Positions 22,350 through 34,942 of a stretch of DNA of 64,000 nucleotides are shown piece after piece. The first letter of the stretch is position 1. The number at the start of each line of letters is the position of its first letter. Where the stretch lies: the NCBI GenBank assembly GCA_026182355.1, contig JAPFBL010000222.1, forward strand, positions 711,001 through 775,000, read 5' to 3'. The DNA comes from Hermatobates lingyangjiaoensis. Lineage: Eukaryota > Arthropoda > Insecta > Hemiptera > Hermatobatidae. The position numbers and the translations under genes are program-made. Under the pieces are notes generated by a model that saw only the letters and a program-made list of their open reading frames with translations, was not told where the DNA came from and made no database searches.

Positions 22350-22545
22350 TCACTTCGCAACCATAAAATAGCTATAGGTTAGCATGGTTATTTTATGCTA
22401 TAGATAACTCCCTGGTGTCATTGCATTTTTTTAGTTTTATGCCTGACGTAGAACACTACGTTTTCAAAACGTGTTGTTTATGTTATTAAATTTCTAACTG
22501 TAAAGAATATTTCATTAAAGTTTTTACCCTACAAGTTAAATCTTC
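22350..22545 (+). repeat. Family L repeat end, copy 1
   Basis: Shares with 23753-23925 (minus) and 23990-24105 (plus) a block with TGCCTGA-GTAGAACACTAC and an end at TTTTTACCCTACA. Copy 3 (24015 onward) keeps a hammerhead-like CTGAAGA...GAAAT arrangement, so L is probably another PLE 3' end. Copies 1 and 2 are inverted relative to each other, 1.2 kb apart. Confidence 0.6.
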
Positions 22546-22607
22546 GTTTAACTTATACAAACAGAAAGTCATTTACACCAGGTTTTGGAAGAATATTGTA
22601 AGAAGCT

Positions 22608-22677
22608 GCCTTTGGCGCAGAGGATAGCACGGTGAATTCTTTTATCCAATGTTCGTGGGTTCAGTCCCCACAGTGCC
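22608..22677 (+). other. tRNA-like sequence (pseudogene or SINE head)
   Basis: An A-box-like TGGCGCAGAGG and a B-box-like GGTTCAGTCCC are correctly spaced, with a GTGGG/CCCAC T-arm. The acceptor and anticodon stems do not pair properly, so it is not a functional tRNA. A short related start occurs near 40180. Confidence 0.5.
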
Positions 22678-23752
22678 TAATGCCCATCTTATTTTATTAT
22701 TTAATCAGTTTAGAGTATGTGGAACCAATTACAGCCAAGCATTCAAGATCAAAAGAAAATTTTAAATATATAGATGCATGTAATGAACGATCAACTGTCC
22801 AAAGAAATTATAAATGCTCATTCATAAAATTGATCATTACTGGTGTCAGTTATTTATAATTATAAACTTCTAATTACTATTCACCTGCTTTAGCTCCTGT
22901 AATTTTAGAATTACAGTAATTTTAATTAACTTCCTTTCTGTGTTTTCTGACTTTGACGTATTGTTCAACACATAATAGAAATGAAAAAAATCATTATAAA
23001 AATAATCCATAAGAAAAAATCATTGAAATTATTTAAAGATATACTAACGATAAAGAAGTGATCAATAAACACATATACACTCTGTCATTTTTGAGTTTGC
23101 ATTTCAACCAATTCCAGTTTAGAATTGGGCTTTTGTGTTATATGTGACGTTCCTTTTTATTTATATAAAACAAGAATATATATAAAAATAATTTTTTAGT
23201 AGCGTTATTCATGAATTTTAATTCACTAGTGCTGAAGTTTTAAAATTATCATATTATATATTTCTTTTTGGTCTCTGTACTTTGAGAGTTAATTTATCAT
23301 GAGTGCTTTAAGCATTCATATATCTTCCATAGAGTACTCTGAGCCACCAGCTCATCAACACCATTGAGGACATAACTGAATTATGAACGTTATTAATTAT
23401 TCAATTTCTTGATAAAATCACTTCAAACTATACTCCAACACATTAGTTAAATTGATACTAACAATTTAAAAATAGATATTCACAGGTCTAGCAATGAATG
23501 AATATTAATGATTCCGTTTTGCTAAGGATACACAAAATGAAGTTTGGCAGACTTTGTAATCAAACATTTGTAAGTTCTTGAGTAAATACTGGTTTTATCA
23601 TCTAATTTTTCGTATCTATGAACTATGATTTATTGTATCTATGAATAAGATGTATGCCTATTATTTTTTTTTTATTACTTATGCACAAAAATATTGTTTT
23701 TAAACAAAGATTAAATTTTAATTATAATAGCAAGATATTTTTTTCATTTTAG
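22678..23752. other. AT-rich DNA without recognised genes
   Basis: Nothing recognised. The 75-codon frame at 22632-22859 begins inside the tRNA-like sequence and looks like chance. Confidence 0.5.
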
Positions 23753-24105
23753 GGTAAAAACCTTAATGAATTATTCTCTACATATAGAAATTTAATAACA
23801 TAAGCAATACGTTTTGAAAACGTAGTGTTCTACGTCAGGCATAAAACTACAAAAATTCAATGACACCAAGGAGTTATCTATAGCATAAAATAACTATGCT
23901 ATAGTTATTTTATGAATAAATTCTCTGACTGTTTTCTTAATTATAAAAATATTTTCTAAATATTCCCTAAATATTATAAAAATATCTTCCCTAAAAAATA
24001 TTCCTTCTCAGGAATATTATGCCTGAAGAAGAACACTACATGTTTGAAATGCGTTGCTTATATTATTAAACTTCTATACGTGGAAACTTTTTTACCCTAC
24101 AATGA
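23753..24105. repeat. Family L repeat ends, copies 2 (minus) and 3 (plus)
   Basis: Copy 2 at 23753-23925 is the reverse of copy 1. Copy 3 at 23990-24105 is in plus orientation with CTGAAGA (24015-24021) and GAAAT about 17 bp later, ending in TTTTTTACCCTACAA. Confidence 0.6.
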
Positions 24106-25929
24106 GTAAATACCACTTAGTATCTAATTGCACAATCTTAGAAAATATTTTTCGATATTTCAGTTGCAAAAAAATAGGAATATATGAATTTTCATCAAGA
24201 ATTAAGATAGATTTGTCACTTTGCTAATGAAACTTGAAATGTTAGTTGAAGTAAAAAAAAAAAAAAAAAAAAAAGGTAGGCGTTTAATGAAACAGTTGAG
24301 GAGCGTTACAATTTCTTGGATACTGTCATTACTCCCCTACTGAATACTGCTTTCCTTCACCTCATCGTCTTTATAATCTGTCACTATCTCCTCCCCACCC
24401 TAGTCATACTCTTTATTCACGTAGTTTCTTCAACAAAAAGAAAAAAGAGAGAAAAAATCTCCAATTGTCCTTTCCACGACTTTTCCTGACAGCTATTGTT
24501 AGTACTCATCACATCAAACTTCCCTTAACCATCTGCTACAGTGAAAGTTCAATATTATTAAACCTAAATTATAATGATGAACTCTGTAATGATGTTTCGA
24601 ACAAAACCATTTACTACATTTCTATACTAAATTGCCTTCAGCAATAGTATCGGAAAATTTATTATCAATTTTTTTGGTAATCATAAGATTTACTGATTAT
24701 ATATTTCTAACAACACTAGATTATACTATGCAAAAGGAAAATTTCATTGACTGATTTATTTTCAAATACTGCTTAAAATTTGAAAATGTATAACCTCATT
24801 ACTCTCTCTCTACCTACAATAGAATACTTTAATAATTTTTTAGCATTGGCGTATAATATCTAAGGTTTGAACTTTATGAAAATTGAACATAATTCAAATT
24901 TTATGGAGCTCCTCCTCCCCCACCCCCACCCCACGGAAAGAATTCAATACAGTCAGCCATATGATTTCTATAATGTGTAGGGTTTTAATGTTTTACGTTC
25001 ACTGTTGATTTAAAATTAAAACTGTTTCTCCAGTAATAAAATTGCAAAAAATATATTGAACCCAAATATAAGAAGTAAATACAAATATCAGGTGGGCTGA
25101 TTTCGATTGAATGGAGTATTTCATTATCAGTGTTGAATTAGTTTCTATAACAATATTTCTATATCTCATTAGGAATAAGCTGTAAATGTCAGCTCAAATG
25201 TACACGTTCGAGGACAAGACTAAGCTTCATGTCGGTATTACCTGCTAAAAGTAAAACTTTTAGTCATTTTCTACTTTCTTTTACTTATTGTAGGTAATTT
25301 TGAAACACATGAATAAGTAAATAATTTTTTTAAAAAAAAAACAAATAATACTGAATAATTATACTGAAAAAAACTATTTTCCTTAATGGAAGTGTGTTTT
25401 TTTGTAAATGTGATCAATAATAGAAGTAATACAAATAGACATAATCATTTCACACTATATCAACATTTTGGTTTAAATTAGCTAAATATTTGTCAAAACT
25501 TGTTGCTTGTAAGAGAAAAAAAAAAGGATTAGAGGGTAGAAGTAATGCTTCAAGATTCCGCAGAAGGTGGAAGGCCAGCCGTGCGTGGCATGCAGAAGTA
25601 GTAGTAAACTGCTTGCTCTAGCTCTTGTGCATAGGTCTGCTCTGTTTTCTGATACCTAAAATACGGATTCTAACTGCCTATTTGACCCTTTATTTTCACA
25701 AACTGCAAAATACAGTGATTTTTTGTAAACTTTTTTTTTCAAATAAACTACTCTTATAATGTGTTTCAATTTATAAAATTAAAACAATTCAAAATGATAA
25801 ACAAAAAAATCTTGAGTGACCTACACTCAATATTACTATTAATAAACATAATTAGTAAATATATTATATAATATCCAACTTCTTGGGTATATAATATAGA
25901 ATGTACCATTTTGGCTTAATATAAATGTC
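24106..25929. other. AT-rich DNA without recognised genes
   Basis: Poly(A) near 24254-24275 and a C-rich run near 24909-24932. No gene recognised; 24465-24647 is a chance-size frame. Confidence 0.5.
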
Positions 25930-26190
25930 TAAATGGGAGATGTTTATTAGTCTTTCATTCCTGGAGGTAATACAGATAGTGGTTGATCGACTTATCAATA
26001 TACATATATTGTATATATCACACCCATGATACATATAATATCATTAGTATAATTACAGCAGTAAAACTTTTTTGAAAAGTGAAAAGTTGGATTTCGAGTT
26101 ACTAAGTAATCTCTTACAGGAGAACATGACTTTTGTTCCAATAGCCAGTATATCTTTTACATAGTTTATCTCACCTCCTTTTACATTGAA
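25930..26190 (+). repeat. Dispersed repeat, copy 1 (partner at 45600-45870)
   Basis: It shares ordered blocks with 45600-45870: GGGAGAT.TTTAT.AGTCTTT, CTGGAGGTA.TACAG, TATATCACAC, ACAGCAGTAA and AATCTCTTACAG. Same orientation, clearly diverged. Class unknown. Confidence 0.6.
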
Positions 26191-26637
26191 TCCTTAAGAC
26201 AAATTTTCCAATTTAAAACTTGAAAATATTCTATTTTTGTCTGAAAAATGTCAGAAACATGAATGAAAATTTAACGTTTTAAGGTAATTTTTAATTTAAG
26301 ATCTAGGATAATTTCAATTTTTATTTTTCAAAAAATGATTTCTATTTTGAAATATATTTTACATTTTTGGTTTTTTATACAACTATTATACCGGGTGTTT
26401 TGACATTCTAGTGTTTTTAAAAGGTCCCTTTTCCACTTTTTCAAAAATCTTAAATATTCATTTACTCTGAGTGAGTGTTATTTTTTCTTGCATGCTCTAC
26501 TCCGATGTAATGTTCCCTTAAATGTATATTGAGATATTGTATATTAGTAATTAGCCAGATTTACATACTTATACATATATATACATACATATTGATAAAA
26601 GTATCAACCGTGGAATAGAAACAAAACTAAGGTTTAT

Positions 26638-27023
26638 CGGGACTCGGTCAGTTCTTCAGGTTCAAATTAAACTCTCATTGCCAACGATTTGGTCATTATT
26701 TAAAACTTTTTTCATAGGCAAAAGTATAAATTTTGAAACAGAAAAACTAAGTGTTACATTACAAATCATTTTACAAAGAAAAATAGTATGTTTATAACAT
26801 ACTATTGTATGTTATATTAAAATAGTATTTAACAACAACTGTAGTCTGAATGAACACGTGACGCTGAACTGAAATAACCAAGCAAGGTAACAAACATTTT
26901 CAAACATAAAAGAGAAGATTCCAAAGGAATTACAGAGTAATATTATATATGCAATAAAGTGCAAAGACTGTAACAAAGTTTATTATGGAGAAACCAGTCG
27001 TTTTTTTAAAGGAAAGGTCCTAC
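26638..27023. mobile_element. Old PLE family A inverted pair
   Basis: 26638-26755 is a minus-strand family A 3' end with the spliced form (the joined site near 26714). 26903-27023 is a plus-strand family A GIY-YIG start (K-E-K-I-P-K-E-L-Q then Y-A-I-K-C-K-D-C-x-K-x-Y-Y-G-E-T-S-R). Both are well diverged from the young copies. The centre of about 150 bp is unrecognised. Confidence 0.7.
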
Positions 27024-30000
27024 CAGCTTTATTTTATCTTTATTTCCTTTCATCTTATGTTCTTTCATTTATGAATGTTATTAAAACTTCTAATTAAACC
27101 GATTTTAAGATCATAACTTTAGCTACAGTGAGTGTCACTTTCTAATCATCCCAAAATCCTTTCACATCTTCAAATTTGATTTCTTTCTTGTTTTCTCCTG
27201 AGAAGGATCAGAAAGGAAAAGAGAAAAAACACTGAGTATTTGTCTTATTTTTGTGTTTTTTTTATTTATAATGTTACTGTTTACTCTATACTATGTTAAC
27301 TACTTTTTTTCATTTATCGCGATTTATCCTAATAAGAAGTCAATATCTAATTCATAATACAAAAAGGGGTACTCTTAATTACTCGTTGCGCATGTATTTA
27401 AACGTAAATTCCTTAATTTCTTACATATGTCCACTAAATTTCTCCTAGACGACTAAAATCAAGTAGCATTTATAAAATTGAATTGAATCGTTGTTATATC
27501 ACATGCTAGTTCAGAGGATATCACATACATATCAAAGGATTACTGTCAAATGTAAACAAGTTAACAAAAGAATGTGTTCTTTCTACATATAGATTATGAC
27601 TACCACTATACACATTAATCCGATGCTTAATGATCCCCGTAAGAAATTAATATTGTTTTGACATATTATACAGACTTAACTATAATTAATTAAAAGTGAT
27701 ATGACTACCTCATATTTTAAAGACCAATAATAAATTACCAATATAAAGTAAAAATATAATGTTTCATTAGAAATTGAATTATGATTGAACACCATCAAAC
27801 AATAATGGATAAACGATACACTTAATTTAGATAAGAATGATTTTGCTTGTTACGCTGTTTGTTTTGTATGAAAATAATTGTTTTGCTTTATCTTGTGGGT
27901 GAAAATTAGCCTATACATAGGGAGTCTGTGACAAGCATTGTGTGATTAATCATGGGGAATATTGATTGTTATTGGGCACAGGCCGTCTCTGTTATGTTCG
28001 GACAAATGCCGCAGTCCCTTCTAACTTCCTCCGTATACTCGTGAATATCGTCAGAGATAATAACATATTATATTTCTATCAACAGTATGTTAATTTAAAA
28101 CTGATCAAGAAACCTAATTTTATATGAACATCATTTATTTACGAACAACTAAACGAAGCAGTTTGATACCAAACGAACAAACACCGAGCAGTCAGACATG
28201 ACATTTAATAATGTCATATTAAATATACTAATAAATTATTATAATATTAATTAATTATTATATTATATTAATATTAATATATATTAAAAGCAAGCCTATA
28301 TCAGTAACTAGACTTAAATAATCATGATCAATGATAAAGTTTCCATGAATAATAATAGTATTTTATATTAGAAAACTAATTTTCTTTAGTGTTTTAAACC
28401 CAAAAAATGAAGGTTCGATAGAAATAACGCGTTTTAAGCACATTGTGTTCTTATTCATGTTATAACAGTTGTTATAATGGTAAAGAAGGGTTTGAGAAAC
28501 ATGTTTTCTTTTAGAAACAACTTTTACCACAGAGAAATGTTTTTCTTTTTCCCTCAGAATGAGTGAATGTTACATATTAACTCACTGTAAAACTTTTTAA
28601 CTTAGTATTATTTTAAAATATAGAATACTTGAATTTTTTTTTCTCCAAAATTATTTTGTTAACGTAAATATTTTTATTAACTGAGCGTAAAACAATTTCA
28701 GTTTCATGGCTCTCATTACTGGATGGCCATATTCTCATTATTTTATTGCTCTAAAGTTTTTCATAATATTTTCTAGAATTATTTTTTTTTCTTTCCTGTA
28801 GATGCACAAAATCCAACTCTATAAAGCTAGTCATTTGATAACTTTTCTAAAGCCTCATCTTCCTATATTATCTTCCTTCATAAAACTCATTACTATATCC
28901 TTGATCAAAATTATTACTTCTTGAGTACATACTGTGCAACATTTTCTCTTTCCATATTTTCTCTGCTAATTAAGAAAGTATGTAATAATAAAATATGTTT
29001 TTCGACATTTTATATGATTAAAATTTTAACATATGTAAGGTCCATATTTAAAATTATTTTAATGATGTGTGATCAGGCGTAGTTGTGGATATGTTTGTAT
29101 ATGTATGTAAGTGTATTGGATATGCGAAGGGTTGAATAGATTATACTATATCTAACAGTGTATATACATTTAAGAGATCCCACCGTTTGATGGATAAATT
29201 GATATAAATAGTCAAGAGTAACCCTCATGTATTGAACTGCATTATTTTTGGATAATGCAGTAATAGAATTTGTAACTTTCAAGGAAATTTTTGTAACTAA
29301 AGTACTAAAAATGAAATTTTAAATTATTTCATATGGAATCAACATAAAATTAGAATAACACCAAAAAAAAAAAAAAAATTGAACAACACTCAACTTACAC
29401 ATCAACCTAAATATCGTTTAAAATAGACCATATCTGTCTCATGTGCAGCATTTGTTTATATTTTTTTAGTCAGAATCAGGCTAAATATATAGTTTGGACT
29501 TTAATTATTTTAAAATAAGTTTTACGTGTTTTAAACTATATATTTTGCATTGTAATAAGTAAAAATTACATCAAACTACGAGTATCACGTAAACTTGATA
29601 TCGGCGTGTACAACTATGCGTACATCTGTATTTGCATGTACTCTTTTGATACAGCTATTATAACATTATTTACTGTTTGTTTCTGATTTTTTTAAATAAT
29701 ATTAGAATAATTATAAAAGTATATGTTAGTTATATTTACAAGTTATAAGAAAAGTTATATTTTGCTTTGATATTAAGGTAATCATAAAGAGTATATTTTA
29801 ATTTTTCTACTAACTAACTCATTAAAACATGTCTTCAATCCATTGATATCTACTTGGATATGGCTGAATGAGTATTTGTTAAAAGTGTTTAAATAACCCA
29901 AAATTTGACCCGTGTACCAACAAATCTTATTACCATTTAACAGTAATATAGGTCTAAGCCAATTGAATACATTTATCATGTTTTGATAATACTATTATCG

Positions 30001-30734
30001 TTCTCTATATTAAAAAATCTTCTAATTTCAACATTTTCTGATTATCATTCCAGTAATTGTAAATAAAATTTTAAATTTGTTCTCAGGATAAACATCATCT
30101 TGATGAGGCATATAATGACGTGTTTCGATTTAGTGTTCAGAACGGGTGAAGGTGGCATAAAATCTTTTGTGCAGAGACTCAGAGTTTCTTCCTTTTATTC
30201 TTAACATAACATGTATTTGAAATGGAACTTGTTTTGTGTTGTCTGCGATTTATTGGTTTTGCTAATATTTTTTAAAGTGAATACGTTTGTAAAATACGTT
30301 CTCATACTTTCTCCACTTGCTGTGCTATTCATATTACTATACCACATTTAGTTGTACTGAAATGTTTTATGCCCTAGTTATATATAATAACTATGGTTTA
30401 CATGTTTGCTATACTATATAGCTGTAGTACAGAACCATGTTCCTTCTGGAGAATATTGAAATGTCCTAAACGCAGTTTATTAACCTTACCTTATAGTTTA
30501 TTTACTTTAAACTATATGTAATAATATATTTACCCTCTTCATCTGGTTCTTATTAGTATTACAATTATCAATCGGAGGGTTAGATTCCTTAAGCCTCGTA
30601 CGCTCTGTGGCGAAATTGTCATATTTCGCTATCCTTCGTCGTTAATGCAGCTTATTATTGTTTTTTTGTGTTTAAACCGAGTACCTAGCAAGTGATAACG
30701 TCAGTCGTTTAACCAGTTTTTTGTTTGAATGTAA
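27024..30734. other. AT-rich DNA without recognised genes
   Basis: 27160-27260 has a weak CTGAGAAGGATCAGAAAGG block like the family G plus-arm core, perhaps a decayed PLE end. A short C..GATGAGG block near 30095 was not convincing. Frames at 29073-29282 and 29782-29979 look like chance. Confidence 0.45.
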
Positions 30735-30971
30735 CTCTACATTGAGAGTTCTAAGTTTTACCTAACTCAAGTGCATTTCGAGTAGGAATCTTTAATGAGT
30801 ACCTGAAATCATACAGCCTTGGGACCAACGGTTTAACGTCCTTCTCCGAGGGACAACGTGCTCAAATTTATTCATCTCCCGCGTGAATAAATCGAGAGTC
30901 ATTTAGGGATCGAACCCCGGACTACCAGCCCATAGGCGGGTACGTTAATCACAAAGCTAACCTGGCCCCCT
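30735..30971 (-). repeat. tRNA-derived SINE, copy S1
   Basis: A minus-strand SINE with a tRNA-like head (GGGGCCAGG start, B-box GGTTCGATCCC), then a body shared with S2 and S3 containing AAATAAAT, GAGCACG, AGGTACTC.TTAAAGAT and TTGAGTTAGG. Confidence 0.8.
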
Positions 30972-32529
30972 AATGGTGCTTTAGATTATAATGTATTCAA
31001 TAAACTTAATAATTATCTTTGCTAAACTATATCTCACTTTTATTAATATTAGAATTACTTTTTCAAAAAAAAAAATTATACTTGCATAGGTGGTTGTCTC
31101 ACACTGACAGATAATGTGTTTTGAGGGTTCATCTCCTTTCAGAGAGAATCTGCATTCTACGTGTGATGCTAATTTCAACTTACATAAGTAAATTTGAAAG
31201 CACAATGCCCTGTTAAGTATTTCACATGCATTATAAATATGTTCCATATAGATAAGTGAACTAGTCTTCTTTTATCTGCTTCCTTTTTTAACCAGTCCTT
31301 AATTCTGATGGTTCTAGAAAACATATATATCATATTAAATATTTCCTTCATTTAAATATTACATAAAAAAAAATTCATCAGTTTAGAATATTAGACAGGA
31401 AATGTTATACTAAAACAGAATTATTACTTTCCTGTAGCCACCTGAACGTTGGTTCTGTTACATGGATCTCAATTGCTATAGCTAACAAATAGAGACAGCA
31501 GTATTAAAATAAATGAAGTAATTATAATTTTTATTGATACTGGTAATATGTTAACACAATGTTACATTACAACAAATCCATCAATTAACTTTATTGTGAA
31601 GTAGCATGGTAATATATTTAGTTATCATATAGCTGATTATAGATTACTCCCATTTTGACATTTTACTTTTTCAGATTCTCTTAGACAGAGATATAGAAAT
31701 TGAACAGTTAGCAAATTTTTGCTAGTATAAGACACGTATAATCCTTTAGGTAGTTACAGTTAACACTCTTAACTGGTAAGGAGACAAACACTCTTAATTT
31801 ACAAAATATATACAGAAACCATTTTTCTGAAAAGTGTTCATTTTTTATTCTCAAAACTATTTAAATTATCTGTTATGATTCTCATATATTTCTTTTTACT
31901 TAACACTTTCTGTTATAAGGAAAATATGTAAATAAAAATCTTATTAAGGTTTTCCCAGTTTGACAGTTTTTCAAGTTTATCCTGCGGCAGTCTTCACCGA
32001 GCCTGTTTGTTAGGTCTTAAAATTTCCCCATGCAGATAATAAACTATGTCAGTTCCATGAACGTTATTACCTTTTCACAGTTCTTCATTTTATGGTTCAT
32101 AACAGGCTTTTATTCCTTGAATACTATTTGAATACTTCATGATGAACTTCCGACCTTCACAATATTTTATTTTTTCCTTTTTACTAACGACCAGGAACGT
32201 GATACTAATTTTACATTTATTATTATTATTATTATTATTGTCATTTAGAGATTTCAATATTCTATTTAGTTAAACATTATTTCATATCTAGGCAGGATGA
32301 AATAAACCATAAATTTTTAGAGAATACAAGAAAAATTATAGCTCTAAAAAGAAAAACAAGTTCAATGTGCAGTAACTTGTAACATTAATTTGTAAATCAC
32401 GGTATGTTTACTGTAAAAATACCAACACAAAACTATTTTTTACTACTTTTTAAAATTAAAAAAATATTTTTTATTAAATTTTTTTTAATTACTACCTATT
32501 TAAAAAAAATTAGGCAGTAGTTATTATTG
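30972..32529. other. AT-rich DNA; short (ATT)n
   Basis: (ATT)n at about 32216-32239. Nothing else recognised. Confidence 0.5.
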
Positions 32530-33167
32530 CTTAATACAATATAATGCACAAATAATCTATAATAATGGCAGGAAAGGGTTTGTTTGTCTAGAGGTTTGAT
32601 TATTGTTGAATGTACTGCTGATACCACACAATGAAGATTGATTCCTAAGTGGGAGTCCTAAATTTTGCCTAACTCAAATGTATTTAGAGTTGGGATCTTT
32701 AACGAGTACCTGACATCGTACAGGCACGGGACCGACAGTTCCCTTCTCCGAGGGACGACGTGCTCAGATTTATTCACCTCCCGCATGAATAAATCGAGGG
32801 TCAGGTGGGTTTCAGTGCAGTAATTTTCAAAGCAGGTACATCTAGAAATAGACAATGAATGCAACCTTTATCTAGAACAATGAAAACTTGTTGGAAACAT
32901 GGTACGTACTTTTGAAGCAATCACTGCTAAGAAAAAATCATGAGGTCTTGAAAAATGAAAATATTCTATTATTTATCATTGCACAGTACATCAGTATATA
33001 ATAAAACCACTAGGTTGCGCTACGCAGAACATAACTAAACACAGGATAAGTACAGCAGTAATTTAATGGCTGCAGTAAGCATGAAACCTAATACGATATA
33101 ATGTACAAATAATTTATAATAATGGCAGAAAAGGATTTGTTTATCAAGAGGATTGATTATAAAATGA
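32530..33167. repeat. About 80-bp direct repeats flanking a headless SINE (S2)
   Basis: 32530-32612 and 33089-33167 are near copies containing TAATAATGGCAG.AAAGG.TTTGTTT. Between them, 32615-32812 (minus) is the SINE body without its tRNA head. Confidence 0.65.
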
Positions 33168-33742
33168 TATTCATAACTAATAACTGACAATTAGTGGAAA
33201 AATACAGGTTGTGTCAAATAATTAGTTTCATTGGACAATTATCATAATTGTGTTCTCATTAAATGGACTGATTAGAAATTTAGAATTGTGCGTGACCAAT
33301 TAGTTGTAACATATACTACTAATTATTTAAATTCCTTGACGTAGACTACAATAAATGTTTAATATACAGGCGATTTAAACTACTGGGAAGAGAGAAAATG
33401 ATTTAAGAAGTGATAAGAAATGGAAGTAGACTGCGCAGGCTAATGAGATTTACAACAAATACAACTGGTCGCTTGCATTAGGAACGCACAGCAAGTTTGC
33501 TATACAATAAAGAAACTACCACGGGACACTTTCACAGAGTTTGTCAACAGCGTGATAGAAAAAGATCATGATAAATGATATTGAAGGTTTCTACACTATG
33601 TCTATCACATTAGGTTCATGTACCTGGAGTGCTAAGCTGATATGACAATAGGAAATGCATTAAGTCGATAACGATGTCATACTTAAAAAGAAATCGACAT
33701 AAGATTTAACTAAGTGACGCTGTATTCCTAGATAATATTATT

Positions 33743-33812
33743 GTTGAACACTGCTTTATAATATTATAGTATTTAATGACAATACAATTATAATAAGAAA
33801 ACATAATTCTTA

Positions 33813-33818
<6 letters not shown>
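33743..33818 (+). repeat. Direct repeat flanking the second PLE cluster (partner 35262-35350)
   Basis: Both copies start TTGTTGAACACTGCTTTATAA and continue through ATTTAATGA.AATA, about 75-90 bp with indels. They lie on either side of the (TA)n and PLE cluster at 33819-35138. Confidence 0.65.

Positions 33819-33857
<39 letters not shown>
33819..33857. repeat. (TA)n
   Basis: Bounds PLE fragment H on its 3' side. Confidence 0.9.
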
Positions 33858-33861
<4 letters not shown>

Positions 33862-34660
33862 TATACAAGTTTTGTTAAAACCTATGCCTATTTCTAATTT
33901 CACTCTTTTTCGGGTTAATTTTTCCATTCTTCAGAGTTTTGGCTTCCGAGAGTTCGGGACTAGATATATCAGTTCTCCATAATTTTTATTTTTGTACATC
34001 AACATGTTTCGGTCCACATCGACCATTTTCAAGGTTATTTTTACACAATTAAATTATACACACTACATAACAATAAAAACATAACATTGATAGTGATCTA
34101 TTAAAATACATTACTAAATAATTATAGTAAGTTACTAAACAAAACAAAGATAGCTAAATAAACACACGAGGTTAACAGTCATAATCATTGGAAGGTTGTA
34201 GCAAGGTATCCGCAGGGTGAGGTTTCCCCAGGATTCTGGTTACCTTCCTACAGCCGTTTGTGTTTGGGAAGGTATTGGATTGTCTTCGTTCATTCTCCGT
34301 GACTGGTTTTTCCTCAGATTTCCGTCGAACAGCTTTAAAATTCTAGCGAATCCACCACCCTGGCTGTTAATGGTAGGTTGATTTTGAAGGATGAAAATGG
34401 CCTCCAAAATTTGCAGCCTGGTGTGGTCATATTCTTGCTGCAAAATCATGGTGTTGTCTGTAAGCATTTCCCTCGTTAGTTGTAATCCATGTGCTTTTGC
34501 GACATGCTCCTTACGGCCTCCAGAGGCAAGATGCATTGTAAGCCTTCTAGAAAGCGTGGTAGTGGTGGAACCCACGTATTTTGAGGGTAAGGACTCACAG
34601 TTCCCTAGTTTGCAGTTAAACTCATAAATAACGTTGGTTTTCTGGAGGGGTGCTTTATTA
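33858..34660 (-). pseudogene. 5'-truncated PLE fragment H with GIY-YIG domain
   Basis: On the minus strand, about 34627-34240 encodes a GIY-YIG region: a Y-V-G-S-T-T-T-T-L-S-R-R-L-T-M-H core and an L-Q-I-L-E-A-I-F-I motif with the expected Glu, and a tail to 34240. The open frame (111 codons) begins inside the core at 34575, so the first part is in another frame. A degenerate hammerhead-like core follows (34006-34033), then N-terminal coding sequence (a K-L-T-R-K-R-V-K-L-E-I-G-like run) ending at K-T-C and (TA)n. RT is absent. The plus-strand frame at 34391-34627 is its shadow. Confidence 0.6.
34006..34033 (-). ncRNA. Degenerate hammerhead-like core, fragment H
   Basis: CTTGAAAA, a GGTC/GACC-type stem, then GAAAC (34006-34010). 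First box poorly preserved. Confidence 0.35.
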
Positions 34661-34686
34661 TGTATATATTATGTATATATATACTA

Positions 34687-34729
34687 TACAAAACTTGTAT
34701 AGATGAAGGCCTGCTCCCCAAATACACTA

Positions 34730-34756
<27 letters not shown>
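34687..34756 (+). mobile_element. PLE N-terminal end fragment I running into (TA)n
   Basis: The plus strand reads K-T-C-I-D-E-G-L-L-P-K-Y-T-N and then I-Y-I-Y from (TA)n 34731-34756. It extends the sequence at which fragment H stopped (K-T-C), so H and I may be the two arms of one pair with a very short second arm. Confidence 0.6.
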
Positions 34757-34764
<8 letters not shown>

Positions 34765-34898
34765 CATAAACACGTGAAATAACAATCAATGATCAAACCA
34801 CAATATGAAATGGAAAAACAAGACTCAGATCTTTCAACCGTAACAAGCGGTCTTCGTCAGAGTCAAAAATCCAACTGATCATTTTGTGGTTTGATCAT

Positions 34899-34902
<4 letters not shown>
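34757..34902. mobile_element. Family J inverted pair with one short arm
   Basis: The minus arm 34757-34880 has a good hammerhead-like core. A short plus arm (about 34885-34902) repeats GTGGTTTGATCATTGATG. (TA)n lies on both sides. Related ends: 7672-7770, 10925-11007, 48585-48680, 48960-49075 and 52877-53070. Confidence 0.65.
34831..34860 (-). ncRNA. Hammerhead-like core, family J
   Basis: CTGACGA (34854-34860), stem GACCG/CGGTT with loop CTTGTTA, then GAAAG (34831-34835). The boxes match CUGANGA...GAAA exactly. Confidence 0.6.

Positions 34903-34942
<40 letters not shown>

Noticed and set aside
22608..22677. A functional tRNA gene
   Set aside because: Acceptor and anticodon stems do not pair.
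30090..30130. A hammerhead-like GATGAGG...GTTTCG block
   Set aside because: The GAAA box is missing in the right orientation and no PLE sequence adjoins it.
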